From Vesta saturnalis (Eukaryota; Arthropoda; Insecta; Coleoptera; Lampyridae), in contig JARFJB010001971.1 in the NCBI GenBank assembly GCA_036346205.1, positions 797,001 to 861,000 on the forward strand: 64,000 nt of DNA. Reading direction: 5' to 3'. This document shows positions 43,752-55,722 of this stretch, piece by piece. Below the pieces are notes generated by a model that did no database searches, was not told where the DNA came from, and saw only the letters and a list, made by a program, of their open reading frames with translations. How positions within the stretch are numbered: the stretch's first letter is position 1; each line of letters opens with the position of its first letter. The position numbers and the translations under genes are program-made.

Positions 43752-43792
43752 ACCGCTGATGATGATAGCGTAGCTATCGAAACGCGTTCGGT
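43752..43792 (+). ncRNA. hammerhead ribozyme, complete minimal type (PLE2, plus arm)
   Basis: Helix I 5' strand ACCG (43752-43755), CTGATGA (43756-43762), helix II GATAGC-GTA-GCTATC (43764-43778), GAAA, a minimal helix III C-GC-G with the U pair, cleavage triplet GTT (43786-43788), and helix I 3' strand CGGT (43789-43792) pairing with ACCG. All core positions are present. CGCG in helix III is self-complementary, as in dimer-active hammerheads reported from Penelope elements. Predicted cleavage lies after 43788. Confidence 0.78.
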
Positions 43793-43839
43793 GTTTTTTA
43801 ATTTTGTGTGGTACGTGGGTATATTTTGTTTGTTATTAC

Positions 43840-43870
<31 letters not shown>

Positions 43871-44065
43871 TACTTTTTAACTCACATACAGTGGAATTAT
43901 AAATATTATAGGGGAATTACTCCAACCATAATACTATTATTATTATTAATTTTTTGTTTGTTAGCGCATCGACTACTTTGGGCATTAGCGCCTTCTTCGA
44001 GTACGTAATTTTTATAACATGATAGGCCTATATTTTGACACATATGTTAGTAGTTTTTAGGAATC

Positions 44066-47000
44066 TCAGTGTGAGTGCTTGATTAGATAGGTTCCAAGGT
44101 TTCCAGAAATAGAGTACACGTTGCGTAGTACAGTATATAAAGGACATATGCATATTATATGTTCAATTGTTTTTGGAGTGTGGGAGTTTTCACACATAGG
44201 TAGTGGTTCATTTTGTAGTAGGTGATTATGGGTTATTGATGACTGACCTATGCGAAGACGATGAATTGTGCTACTGTCTCTTCTATGAACAGATGCAGGT
44301 GTTATCCATTTTTGGATGTTTGGCTTAATAGTTCTTAGTTTTGAATGACCCTCTTCGCATTTTTTCTGCCATATTTTGGATTTTAAATACTTTGAGATAT
44401 ATTTGTGGTTAGCAATGTTGACTTTTTTTGTAATCTTGTCATTAGCAGCTTTACGTGCAATAATGTCAGCTCTTTCATTTCCGTTTATATTAATATGACT
44501 GGGAATCCATATGAAAGTCAGTTGTTTCTGACAGCTTGCAAGATATTCAATTGTTGCCAAAATCATTTGTACTAAAGCATTTTTAGTATATGCATTTGAT
44601 AGACTCAATAGGGAGCTTTCAGAGTCACTGGCTATGATAAATTTTTCCCGGTTGATTATGTCACAGAAACGAAGAGCTTGCCATATGGCATATCGCTCCG
44701 CTTCATAAATTGATACATGGTCTGCCATAGACCAACTGTGCTCTTTGCCATTTATGCAGATAGCCCGCTCCTTGCCAATAGTTGTCTTTGAGCCGTCGGT
44801 GTATATTATTAAATGGTCTTTGCGCTTTTCTAGGATTTCGTTCAGAGCTTGATGGTAAAGAGTTGAGGCAATATTTCCTCTCACATCACTTTTTAGGGTC
44901 ATTAGAATTCGTACATGTGGTACTTGCCACGGAGGAACTTCCAGAGACGCAAGAGGTAACATGTAAGGAAGTTCCTTATGGATTGAAGTGCATACTTCAT
45001 GGTGCACGCAAAAGGCTTATGTAGCCTACGCCAATTTTAATATATTTTATGATTATAAAACAGTATGCTGAGCATAATATTTTTAGCTGAAGATGCAAGA
45101 ACATGGGTAATACTCCTACTTTAGAGCACAAACTATCCCTTGGGCTAGTGTAAAAGGCCCCAAGAGAATATCTAATAGCAGCATTTTGTATTCTATCTAA
45201 CCGCTTTATGTTGTATGAAGAAGCGGAGGAATAGGCTTCCATAATCAATCTTAGATCGGATTAGCCCTTTGTATATCAGCAGTACAATTTCCGGGTCAGC
45301 TACCCATTGTAAATTTTCCAACACACTCATTATGTTTAAAATTTTTTTACATCGCGTTATAAAGCTATTGATGTGCTCTGTCCATGAAAGGGCAGAGTCT
45401 AGTGTCACTCTCAAAAACATACATGGAATGAATATGCTTTTGATCATTAGTAGGGGACCATAATGAGGCTTTCTAAGCTTACAAAAATGCATGCAGAAAG
45501 TTTTTGTTGACGATAAGGTAAATCCTACGTTATTTGCATTTGATTTATGGCTAATTGCATTTTTGAATTTAATTCCCCAATTGTTGAAGCAGAGCAAAGA
45601 TATTTATGGATATCATCAGAAACTGCACAAACCAGAGACTTGATGCCTATCGCAAACAAAAACTTCACTTAACGTAGATCCCTGGGGAATTCCATTTTCT
45701 AAAGATCTTTTGGAAGATAGTGAACTGCCTACCCGTACTCTAAAACACCTATCTTCCAGAAAAGGTGCGATAAATTGAAGTAGGTTACCTCGAAAACGCC
45801 AATCGTGTAGTTTTTGCAGTACCCCATGCCTCTAAGTCATGTTAGACGCGTTTTCGATGTCGAAAAATACGGCAACCGTGTGTTGTTTGCTCGCAAATGC
45901 CTTTAGAATGGTATCTTCTAAATGTACTAAATGGTCAGTAGTGGACTTGTGTTTTCTATAACCCGCTTGTTAATTGACCAATAGGCCCCTCCTTTCTATT
46001 AATCTAACACTCACCATTCGCTCAAGCACTTTTCCCGTACAAGAGCTTAAGCTAATAGGTATATAGCTGAAAACAAGACGTGGACTTCGGCCATTCTTCA
46101 ACATCGGAATAACGATTGCCTGTTTCCAGCTTGAAGGATAATGATCCTCTTCCCAAATCTTATTGAAGGTATGAAGAAGCCATTCATTGTAGTTAAGTGT
46201 TAGATTCTTTAGCATTTCGTATGTTATATGGTCAGCACCATAAGCCGATGTTTTTGTTAATTTAAGAGCCATTTGAATGGTAAAAGGCACATTATATTAA
46301 TATTCAAACTCCTCGAAAAGGTTTAAGGTGGTTTTTCGGTCAACTGTAGAAGTAAGAAACGACAGGTCGTAATTTTAACTACTGCTTTTTTGTTCTAGAT
46401 GGTTTACTAAAAGTTCAGCTATTTCGTATTTATCGTTGACCATGCAATTGTTGTCTGTCAGTAACTGTATAGAGCGTATATTATGTTTGCCTGATATGGC
46501 CTTTATTTTTGTTCATACTTCTGTATTAGGAGTTTGCCTAGTGATGCTGGAGACATAATTATGCCACGAACTCCTTTTACCTTGAAGAGTGACTCGTCTA
46601 GCAATTGCTTTAGCTTTTTTGAATGCAATCAGGTTTTTCGTTGAAGGATGCCTTTGAAAGGTATTGAAGGCCTGTTTTTTATTCTCACTGCTTCACTAAT
46701 GGATGCATTCCACCAGGGTACTTGCAGCTTGACAGTCCTTCCTTCTGTTTTGGGTATGGAGCTATTTGCGGCATTGACGATGGCGGCGGATATTTCATAA
46801 ACATTAGCTGATGCAGTGTCCTGGATAGCGGAGTGAATCTGGTGTGCTTTAAATTTATCCTAGTTTGCTTTGGCAGTATTCCACCGAATTGCACTAACAA
46901 AAGGCTTTCTTGAAGTCTGGAGACTAATCACGATCGGAAAGTGATCGCTGTGGTGTAAATCAGTAAGTACTTTCCAAGAGAAAGAGGCCGCAATGCGCGC

Positions 47001-47561
47001 AGAGACAAATGTCAGATCTACTGCCGAGAAGGATCCAGACCTTGCACACAAGTGAGTGTTTTCTCCAATATTTAAGAGAAATAAGTTATAGGTTTCCATT
47101 ATATTTTCAAGAACTTCTCCACCAACATCAGCACGGGATGAATCCCAAAGGTGACTATGGGCATTAAAGTCTCCTGTTAAAGTAAAAGGGTTCGGAAGTT
47201 GGGTAATGAGATTTTCTACATCTCTCTGCTGCCAATTTAAATTTGGAAGGTACATATTACATATGGTGATCTTGAATGGAGTCGTTATTTGTATAGCTAC
47301 AGCTTGTAGTTCTGTTTGCAGAGGCAATGCTTTAAATTGAATGTCTTCTCTAATTACTATAGCAACTCCACCCTTAGCTCTAGCGGTAAGTAAAACATCC
47401 TTTCTAACAGCTTGGTGCTTACGCATATGAAAAGGTTAATACGGTTTAAAATGTGTTTCTTGCAAACATAAGCATAAAGGATTGTACTCGTTAATTATTG
47501 TCTTGAGTTTACAGTAGTGATAAGCAAACCCATTGCAGTTCCATTGAACTATCGACGCCAT
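44066..47561 (-). pseudogene. LINE-3 ORF2: endonuclease, reverse transcriptase and RNase H (broken)
   Basis: MASIVQWNCNGFAYHYCKLK, CLCLQETHFKPY, FTLTGDFNAHSHLWDSSRAD, SAVDLTFVSARIAA and HSDHFPI give the endonuclease. RT: KQAIVIPMLKNGRSPRLVFS, FSYIPISLSSCTGKVLERMV and a thumb with IRSKIDYGS. The palm block with the catalytic motif is largely destroyed (45600-45960). RNase H is the best part, open from 45007 to 44066: LIIYTDGSKTTIG, YEAERYAIWQAL, FIIASDSESSLLSL and LTFIWIPSHININGNERADI, i.e. a full D-E-D-D set, then CENSHTPKTIEHIICICPLY. Confidence 0.9.
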
Positions 47562-47799
47562 AAATAATAAAGAAATGTATGCGTAAAAACGTAACAAAAA
47601 ATGAATAATTAACGAAGAATTGTTGAAAATGGAAAAAATACCAATAAATAAATAAATAAATATATAATAATAAATATGCATAAATAAAAACACGACATAA
47701 ACGATAAAAAAATATCACAGAAACTAATAAAATACTATTTATCAAAAATATCACAGAAATTAGTGGTATGAGTCGCGTCAACGACTGTCGAGATTGGCT

Positions 47800-48600
47800 T
47801 TCTCGGTTTTCCCGTTGGCCAGTCCTTGTCCTTCTATTTGGGCAGAGGTGCACACTGGCTAGACTCTAGGATTAAAAACTCATCTTCGGACACAGAGCGG
47901 ATACCATTTGGGTCTCGTTTCCTTTTTTCTATACTTGGAGAAATGGGACGTGGGCTGGGAGGTTCTAAAATGACTTTTGTTTCAATGGGCTTCTCTAATA
48001 AAGGTTTTATTGCGCCAACAAGGAGCGGTAACAACTCTTTTGCTAGAGAGCTAATATCGACCTTTGATTCAGTAGCTGCACATGAAGCAGCTGCACTGGC
48101 ATAGCTAAGCCCCACTTTCGGAGTAGATGCTATAACTTTCTTTTTCGCTTCAGTATATGTGATTTTCTCTGTTAATTGCACTTCTTGAATGACTTTTTCT
48201 TGTTTAAAACAGGACAGGTTGAAGCTGTAGCAGAGTGACCACCACCACAGTGTACACATGAAATGGGCTCCTCACAAAGATTTCCTACGTGCAATGGCTT
48301 TCCACATGAACACAATTCTAGTTCCATTGTGGACTTGGACGCTATATGACCAAACTTATGGCACTTAAAGTACTTTACAGGTGGAGGTATATACAGGCGA
48401 ACGTTTAAGGAATAAAAATCAATTTTATAGTTTTTGGAAGTACGAAAGTATTAAAAGTAAGGATGTGATTCGGAGAATCTTGTAATTCTCCATTTCTTCT
48501 TGTTTTTAATCGTCGAACTTCTAAAACGCCTTGGTTACGTAATTCAATGCGTATATCTTCCACTGTACAATTAAGCAAGTCACGATTATTATTGTTATTC
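47800..48600 (-). pseudogene. LINE-3 ORF1: Gag-like protein (broken)
   Basis: RDLLNCTVEDIRIELRNQGV and LKTRRNGELQDSPNHILTFN match the LINE-2 ORF1 core. Zinc knuckles follow (YFKCHKFGHIA, CSCGKPLHVGN, ISCVHCGGGHSATASTCP), then YTEAKKKVIA, GLSYASAAASCA and a Pro-rich stretch. N-terminus missing at 48600. Confidence 0.85.
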
Positions 48601-48939
48601 TAACGTAAACGGTCGAGAACATTCTATTGTGACGGGCAGCGATACAAAAATAACGTAAGCGAGCTAGGCAATTATGATCAGTCATTGAGACGTTTTTGAT
48701 GAATAATGAAGAACATTTTAAATGTGATTAAAATAGACGAGCAGTAACAACGTGTGTTATAGTAAATGGTTACAAATAAATATTATCAAGATAAATAGTA
48801 ATAAATTATAAACAATTTAGTGGAAGTTATTGCGTCCGAAGTTAGTAGGGATTAATTAAGTGCTTTTGTTTATTAAGTTATGGAATTGTTTTGTGGTATT
48901 AAGCTGTAAAAGTTAACGAATAAAAGACACATAAGTTAC
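48601..48939. other. spacer between LINE-3 and LINE-4
   Basis: About 340 bp of AT-rich unique-looking sequence without a gene; the former flank of the LINE-3 insertion. Confidence 0.5.
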
Positions 48940-49006
48940 ATTATTATTATTAAATTTTTGTTTGTTAGAGGAGCCGGCTGCTAGGGCCATTAGCCAAACT
49001 TCCGTT

Positions 49007-52000
49007 CTAAATACATTGTAGTAGATGGGTTTCTTGTAGAAATTTAATTAGTGCTTCTGCATTTTCCTTACTGTCAACTAGGACATTAGGTATGTTCATT
49101 TTTAAGTTATGTTTTTCTCTAGGGCGTTCTAGCAAGAAATGTTTTATCGTTAAGGTTTCGTTACATAATAAACATTTACTTGGTGCTTTATTTGTTAGTA
49201 GGTGTGAATGCGTTATGTTTGTGTGACCTATTCTAAGTCGTGTTATACCGATTTGCCATGGTTGTACTTTTTTCTTTATTATTTGTAAGTGGATGCATTA
49301 TCCCATTGCTGCTGCCATTGCGTCTTTATTAATTGTTTGACATAGGTTTTACGATCATGATGATTAACTGGAATGCCTTCACTTGGTGTAAACTTAGTTG
49401 TTTCTTTGGCTGCCTGGTCAACTCTTTCACTGCCTATTATACCGATGTGACTGGGTATCCACAATATCACAACATGTTTTTTACCTTGCTGTAATAGGTG
49501 TAAGTTTGTCCTTATAATTATTATTAATGGATTTGTGATTTCTATTCGGTATTCTTCTATTTGTTGGATGTTACTCATTGAGTCCGTACATATAATAAAT
49601 TGTTTATACAGGGAGAATCTGCAGTACAGGTAATCTGTTGCCATGGGATCTAGAGTCCATGTGTATGCAGTTTTGTCTGCATAAATTGCACTGGCTACTC
49701 CACTGTGTGTTTTGGATCCATCGGTGTAGATTTTATGATAGTTGCTATAGGAGTTGATAATTTCATGGTACATGATGAGATATGTGCGTTTAGGTACCGT
49801 ATTTTCATTGTGACCGGAGAGATTTTTTGTTGTTTCTACTGAGGGTGTTCTGGCTGTGCACATTCAAAATAAGATCATGTTGTTAAATCAATTGTTTCTA
49901 ACATTCTTATGTGTGCTGGTCTTGTAATCATTGTATTGTTTCTGTATTTTGTTACTGTTTCATTAGTGGATATGTCGTAGTTGTGGTTCGGAAGAGACTC
50001 AATTTTAGAAAAATAGTTATTTAAAAGTATTTTGCGTTTGATTTCCAACGGTGAAATTCCGGCATCACGGAATATTGATATGAGTGGGCTAGTTCGGAAA
50101 GCGCCAATAGCCATTTTTATTCCGGTAGCATGTATTTTATCTAGCTCTTTACTAATTGATTTTCTGGTTGATGCTTATATTATGCTTGCATAATCCATAA
50201 TGAACAGAACAAGTGCCTTGTATAGTGTGATAAGGGTTTTACGATCCGCTCCCCAGTTGATAAGCGATATACACTTAATTAAGTTCAGTTTTTTTTACAT
50301 TTAGTTGCGATGTGATTTATGTGTTTCCTCAAGTATAATTTTTTGTCGAAAATAACACCAAGAATTTTAACGTTCCCTTTGACTTCAATTAAAGAGTTTT
50401 CGATGTAACCTTTTGGGTCACCGTGCTCTTTTCTTAATCGGCAAAAGTGCGTTCGTTTTTGTTTCGGCAAATCGAAAGTCACTAGATTCGGCAGTACGTG
50501 CTACCCGATTAATAGCAGTCTGTAGTGTGCATTCAATAGTCTCCATATTGTGGTGTTGGTAGAAAATGATCTAATCATTTGCATAAATGTATTTTTAGAC
50601 AGGAGGCGGTATAGAATGTATAATGGCTATTAAAAATAGAGTAGTGCTCAATACTGACCCCTGAGGGACTCCATTTTCTAGGGCATGGAGTTTTGACTCT
50701 ACTGTGCTAACTCTAGTACAGAAGGAACGTTCAGTGAGGAATTTTTTGATAAATCTTGGTAAGTTTCCTTTAATGCCCCATTCGTCCAACCTTTTTAATA
50801 TACTAAAACGGCATGTTAGATCAAATGCTTTTTCTATGTCGAAAGTAATTGCAACTGTGTGAATCCTTTACATAAATCCATTTTGTACATAGTTTTCGAG
50901 ATGTACTGGAACGTCGAGAGTAGAGTGCACTTTTCTAAAGCCTGTTTGTTGTTTAGCTAATAGTCTGTTGAGTTATAATGTACATATTAGTCTTTCGTTT
51001 ACCATACTTTCTAGCACTTTACTCAATGTCAAGGAGATTGGCCTGTAACTCTGAGGTTTGGATGCATCTTTATTTGGTTTTAGAATCGGAATTACTACAA
51101 ATTTTCTCCATGTATTAGGGTATTGTGCATGTTTGTAGATATAATTGTAAATGTCTAGTAATATTGTTTTAATTTTATTTGGCGGTCGTGTTATCATTTC
51201 GGACGTGATATTGTCTGGTCCAGGTGCTAAGTTTAACGATTTCTTCAGAGAGTTTTCTAGTTCCTGAATAGTGAAAGGTTCATTGTACGTATATAGTTCG
51301 TTGGTATCAAAGTTGATGTACTTTTCTTGCTGTTTTATAATAATAAACTCTTCGTTATAATGATTAGTAATGCTAGCTTTTTCGAATGTTTTGGCTAGCG
51401 TTTCTGCTATGTCACTCCTTTGATAAATGACTTGATCATTATCTGTGATTAGACACCTAATACCTGAATTGAATGTTTTTCTTTCTATTACCCTAATTTT
51501 GTTCCATACCATAGCAGCTCGTATTGTCCTTGTTATTGAGCTTATATATTTTTCCCAGGATTTTTTTCTTGTTTTCTAAGATTATTCGCCTTGTTTGAGC
51601 TCGATACCTTTTGAATGTTATTAAGTTGTCAAGGATTGGATATTTTTGGAAACGATGAAAGGCTTTCTTTTTATTGCTGATGGCATGATTCACTTCGTCA
51701 TTCCACCACAGAACTCTCTGTGATTTTATTATACCACTCGTCTGAGGTATAGTTGGATTAGCCACCAATACTGTTTTCTTTGATAGGTTGTATACCCTTT
51801 TTTCTATTCCTAGTGAAGAATCATCTGTGAATAACTCAAAGCCTTGTTGATATGCATTCCAATCGGCTGATTTCATTTTCCATTTTTTGGTTGTACCGTG
51901 TTCCATTTTAGGTATTGTGGTATATAAAACTATTGGGCAATGATCGCTATTACAATATTCATCATGAATTTCCAAGGTTAGCTTTACCGATAACCTTGGT

Positions 52001-52564
52001 GAAGCGAATGATAAATCTATCTCAGAGAAGGTTCCTAACGTTGAATTAAAGTTGGTGGATTTTCCACGGTTTAATAATATGATCTCGCAATTGTCAGTCA
52101 GTTGTTCTATTATTCGTCCACGTAGATCTGTTTTCGTAGAACCCTATGTTAAAGAATGAGCATTGAAATCACCCAAGAGAATTACAAGTGGAGGAAGCTA
52201 GGCTACTAAAGTTTCTATGTCGTTTAGGTTCCAATTGAACTCTGGTAGATATATGTTACATATTGTAGCCTTAAATGGTGCTTCAGTTTGGACGGCTATG
52301 CACTGAAGTTTCTATTGACGTTTATCTCTTTAGCATAAATGTTGTTTTTGAGATATATGATCACTCCCCCACTAGCTCTTGTATTTCCTAAGAAATTTTG
52401 GTTAAATGGTATGTAGTCTCTTAGCGCAAAATTTTCATTTTCTTTTAAATGCGTTTCTTGAATGCACATGCAGGAAGGTTTGTATTTATCCATTAAAAGC
52501 TTCAGTTCGCAGTAATGCTTTCTAATATCATTACAGTTCCATTGTAAGATATTTTCATACACCA
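49007..52564 (-). pseudogene. LINE-4 ORF2: endonuclease, reverse transcriptase and RNase H (broken)
   Basis: Endonuclease: MVYENILQWNCNDIRKHYCE, CMCIQETHLKENEN, LGDFNAHSL-type (about 52170) and CNSDHCPI. RT: RKFVVIPILKPNKDASKPQS, YRPISLTLSKVLESMVNERL (51100-50985), ENGVPQGSVLSTTLFLIAI and GNVKILGVIFDKKLY. RNase H: YHKIYTDGSKTHSGVASAIY, FIICTDSMSNIQQIE, VVILWIPSHIGIIGSERVDQ; the Glu-bearing segment is disturbed (DYLYCRFSLYKQ). C-terminus CLLCNETLTIKHFLLE. Breaks near 52300, 50970, 50580, 50130 and 49279. Confidence 0.9.
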
Positions 52565-52829
52565 TAACGGAATATAATACGTTGTTTTTTATGTACATAA
52601 ATATAAACACTAGATAAATAAATAACGAATAAGATAAATAAAACAGTATTGTATAAATAGTACAAAGTGTAGATCACGTACACAGTATAATAAAATATGT
52701 AAAAAACATAATTGACTAGAACAAATAAAGATTAAAACGTTAAAATAAATAGTGTAGATTAATGTAAAATATCACAGATTGATTAGTATAAAGTATCACA
52801 GATTAGTTATTACTGATTGTGATTGTGTA

Positions 52830-53265
52830 TCACAATACATCTTCTTTGGTCAAGGTCTTTCTGGACCTTCCTTTTTGCCATCCAGGCTTTCTTTTGTTCT
52901 TTTTTTCTGGATCGGTGGTTTGGCTTGATTCGGTTTCTTCATCTACAGATTCCGTCTCATTGTTTATTGTTGTTCTTTTTCGCTTGTCATATAAAACCGA
53001 ACTTTTTGCAGGGATGGACAATGTGTTTTTTATTTGTTGTGTTTGATTGGTTTCATCTATTACTTCAAGGCTTTCTTGTACAATGTTTTTAACTAGACTT
53101 TTCAGTTCGGGGATCAATGCGGCTACGATTTATTTCACTTCACTTGAAGATTTGGATTTTGCAGCTACCTCTACATAGTTAAGACCTGACTTCAGGGTTT
53201 TAATTGAATGGCTAATTTTCTTCTTAGCTTCAGCACAGCTTACTTTTTCGGTAACTTTATATCTA
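52830..53265 (-). pseudogene. LINE-4 ORF1 C-terminal part
   Basis: KVTEKVSCAEAKKKISHSIK, GLNYVEVAAKSKSSSEVK, then, after a stop, a frame from 53117 with an acidic stretch (TTINNETESVDEETESSQTT) and a basic end (NKRKPGWQKGRSRKTLTKED). The GWQKGRSRKT tail mirrors GWPKGKLRKP in LINE-2. Zinc knuckles are upstream of the truncation and lost. Confidence 0.78.
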
Positions 53266-53269
53266 ACAA

Positions 53270-54262
53270 ACATCAAAATCGTGTGGGTCATTCACGCCCC
53301 CAACCCTGCTCAATAAGGCTTCTGCTGACGAATATCTTTGAAAAATAAATCTTACACCAAATAGAAATCCGATTAAACGGCCGAGAGTAGTAGCTGATTC
53401 TGTAGATAAATCCAATCCTTTTGTGGAAGTATTTGCACCGAATTCGTGTCTTCGTGATTTTGGAAAACATGTGTTACTATTCAACTCTCCTTCAGATGCT
53501 ACGAAAACAATTTGTTTTCGATACAACCTCCATAATCGATCATCACTAGGCTAGATTTCAAAAAGGCAACTCATATCTCATCCATTGTCTTAAAGAAATA
53601 TTCCATTAACTATCTTATCTAATTTCTTTCCTTGAATTTAAGAAACTATCTAGTGACCACCAACATGATTTTAGGTAGAGTCGTTCAACTTGTGATCTTT
53701 TTTTGTATGTGACCCAAGCTTGGAGCGATACATTAGAAAGATCCGGTGAAACAGTTGTAGTCTGTAATCGCTTTAGATATTTCAAATCGTTTGCCCAAGA
53801 TTAGCATAAGAGTTCACTACCAAACTCACCTGCTTGGGGTTAACTGATACGCTGGCCAATTGTTTTCTTGATAATAGACGTAGTTGATAACTACTTTTCA
53901 ATAGAGGCCGGAATTAACTCGGGCATGCCACCAGGATCAGTGACTACTCCTAAACCTTTCTGCGATACAAAAATATTCTCATCTCTTTAACAACAAATCC
54001 GATCCATTGCTTTGCATATGACAACACTCTTCATTCTAGTTCATCTCAGTCTGATTACAATACTAATTCAACTTCTGCCTGACATCAAGGTCTATTAAAG
54101 CTGAAATAGTCATTTCAACCAAGAGAGACATTAAGCGTATCTTTGAATGGGGAAGTAATAATCTATCTTTGTGCAGATTGGCGCAGTACTTTACCTCCCG
54201 ACAACATTTTCTGCAGCATAATGCCCGAACTTGACCTCAACTAGAGTATAATTCTTATCAGT
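53270..54262 (+). pseudogene. CR1/Jockey-group LINE relic (linker and reverse transcriptase)
   Basis: Read across frames: RNPIKRPRVVADSVDKSNPF, FGKHVLLFNSPSDA, then RT with SSDHQHDFR, STCDLFLYVTQAWSDTLERS, GINSGMPPGSVTTPKPF and KRIFEWGSNNLSL. The conserved INSGVPQGSV block reads INSGMPPGSV. YADD region lost. Heavily mutated, with no tail found. Confidence 0.75.
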
Positions 54263-55182
54263 AGAAGGGGGTCCGCTGAGGGCCAATGACGTCCGCCGTC
54301 GCGACGCCCGAGGTTCGTCGGCACGCCCACGTTGCGGTACCCATTTCCCACCCCTATGGCTTCTTTTCGGTGGCGTTTTTCAACCCCTTGATATATTTAC
54401 CCCTAATTAGTGACCTTTTGGCTTGGGTCGACTTCTTTACGAGGGCGTTTTTCAACCCCTTTATGGAATTTTCAGTCCTTGATGGTATTTTAAACCCCAA
54501 TTAAGGACTCTTTGGCTGTATTAAGAGCATTTTTGCCAGTTTACCCTCAGTGTTTAGGGATGTGGGGATGGTCAGGTGACATTTTTACCCCTAATTAAGC
54601 GCGCTCATACAGTGTTCTGATTGGTGGGCCTAGGAAATGGTCACGCCCCTATTTTCTGATTGTTGTATAGACTCCGCCTCCTGGTTTCTGATTGGCTACG
54701 GGGTGGGCTGGTCGACCAAGTCGATTAAGGCTCTTTTGACATAGGTCTTCGGAACTTGTTCGTGAGCCTACGTCCATTGTCGTGATCCCTTGGCTGGAAA
54801 TTTGAATTTGAATTCTAATAAGGGGGCCCTAATGCTAACTTGTAAGACAAGTGTAGGGCTGCGCGACTTGCTCGCGGGACTTTGCTACCTTATCGAGGCC
54901 CCCTTGGCGGCAAATTTGAATTTGTATTTAAGTCTTTGCAGGTTATGGGTGGAAATATTAAGTTGTATTCTAATAAGGGGACCTAATGCTAACTTGTAAG
55001 ATAGGTGTATGGCTGCGCCACTTACTCTCACGCCTTCACCCCTTGACCAAAATTTGAATTTGTTTGAGGCGCAATCTCGCAGTATATTTTTAAAAGTACA
55101 TACAGGGACCTGTGATGGTTATGGCGGGAAATTTAAAGTAAGAAGTCTAACACTTCCGCAGTCATTCCTCACTCTTAAATAA
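54263..55182. repeat. GC-richer direct-repeat block of unknown nature
   Basis: Part A (54263-54760): GCGTTTTTCAACCCCTT at 54373-54389 and 54445-54461; three 'TTTACCCCTAATTA'-like boxes (about 54397, 54500 and 54584); three CTGATTG(G) boxes (about 54618, 54657 and 54688) near GACTCCGCC and CACGCCC strings. Part B (54790-55080): TTCTAATAAGGGG...CCTAATGCTAACTTGTAAGA repeated at 54813 and 54967, period 154 bp, with AAATTTGAATTTG three times. No frame is convincing. It lies just beyond the protease end of the Polinton cluster. Confidence 0.7.
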
Positions 55183-55264
55183 AATAATTAAAATAGTAAA
55201 AACCCCTTTTTATTTATCAGACTAGAATAGTAGTAGAAAAACAACAAACATACAGTAACTTGAT

Positions 55265-55722
55265 TATCGCATCATTTATAATTAAACTTATTTACAAAAT
55301 CAATCATTGATAAATTATTTAATCTAAAATACAAAAACATTAGTGTGTAAAGTCCACACACGTCCGAATGGTACTACTGTAATATCGTTTTGTTATAATG
55401 GAACCAATATAGAATGTTTCTTTAGGAAACGTAAATGATAGCCTTGCGGGGGCCGTCCAAAGGAATCAAAATACTCGCCGTCACCATTCTCGTCAATGTA
55501 GATAGCAGTCCAATGTTGACCTGGTTTGTTTGCTGGATCCGTATTTACAATAATTGCACACGGTCTAAGCGCCCGCCTCGGTAGTTGATTTGAAGCACAT
55601 ACAAGTCGAAACACATTCTTGGGGCTGTGGATCGATTTCAAACATTTCAACACTTCGACCGCATACATCTTTGGAGTTGGTCTGCGTCCAGTCTTGCAAT
55701 GGTAATGCGTTTTCCAGTGCAC
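55265..55722 (-). pseudogene. Polinton cysteine protease (adenain-like PRO)
   Basis: KMYAVEVLKCLKSIHSPKNV, then CAIIVNTDPANKPGQHWTAI and YIDENGDGEYFDSFGRPP. The His of QHW and the Asp of EYFDSFG are in family positions. After a frameshift near 55393 and a stop, SDVCGLYTLMFLYF carries the catalytic Cys codon at 55356-55358, followed by LSMIDFVNKF. These proteases mature capsid proteins of adenovirus-like and Polinton particles. The frameshift separates His from Cys, so it is inactive. Confidence 0.88.

Larger units (their letters stand above)
42062..43838 (+). mobile_element. Penelope-like element 2 (PLE2), head-to-head partial copies
   Basis: A minus-strand arm (42062-42740: hammerhead core, then GIY-YIG coding) faces a plus-strand copy (about 42740-43838: RT tail, GIY-YIG, hammerhead core). 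Ends match in inverted orientation, for example ACCGAACGCGTTTCGATA with its complement, and the shared AATTTTGTGTGGTACGT. This inverted layout repeats what is seen in PLE1, although the two elements are different families. Confidence 0.85.
43932..48600 (-). mobile_element. I-clade LINE (LINE-3), 5'-truncated, (TAA)n tail
   Basis: Minus-strand order: ORF1 (48600-47800), ORF2 endonuclease, RT and RNase H (47561-44066), then a short 3' end with AATTAATAATAATAATAGT (about 43950-43932). A TAA-type tail is typical of the I clade. Its head is cut inside ORF1, and LINE-4 lies just upstream in the same direction. Confidence 0.9.
48940..53265 (-). mobile_element. I-clade LINE (LINE-4), 5'-truncated, (TAA)n tail
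   Basis: Minus-strand order: ORF1 end (53265-52830), ORF2 (52564-49007), then AAATTTAATAATAATAATGT at 48954-48940. Same domain order as LINE-2 and LINE-3 but clearly diverged from both. Its 5' side joins an unrelated RT relic at about 53270. Confidence 0.9.

Noticed and set aside
54286..54999. Open frames in the repeat block
   Set aside because: They mirror the direct repeats and show no protein-like conservation between repeat units.
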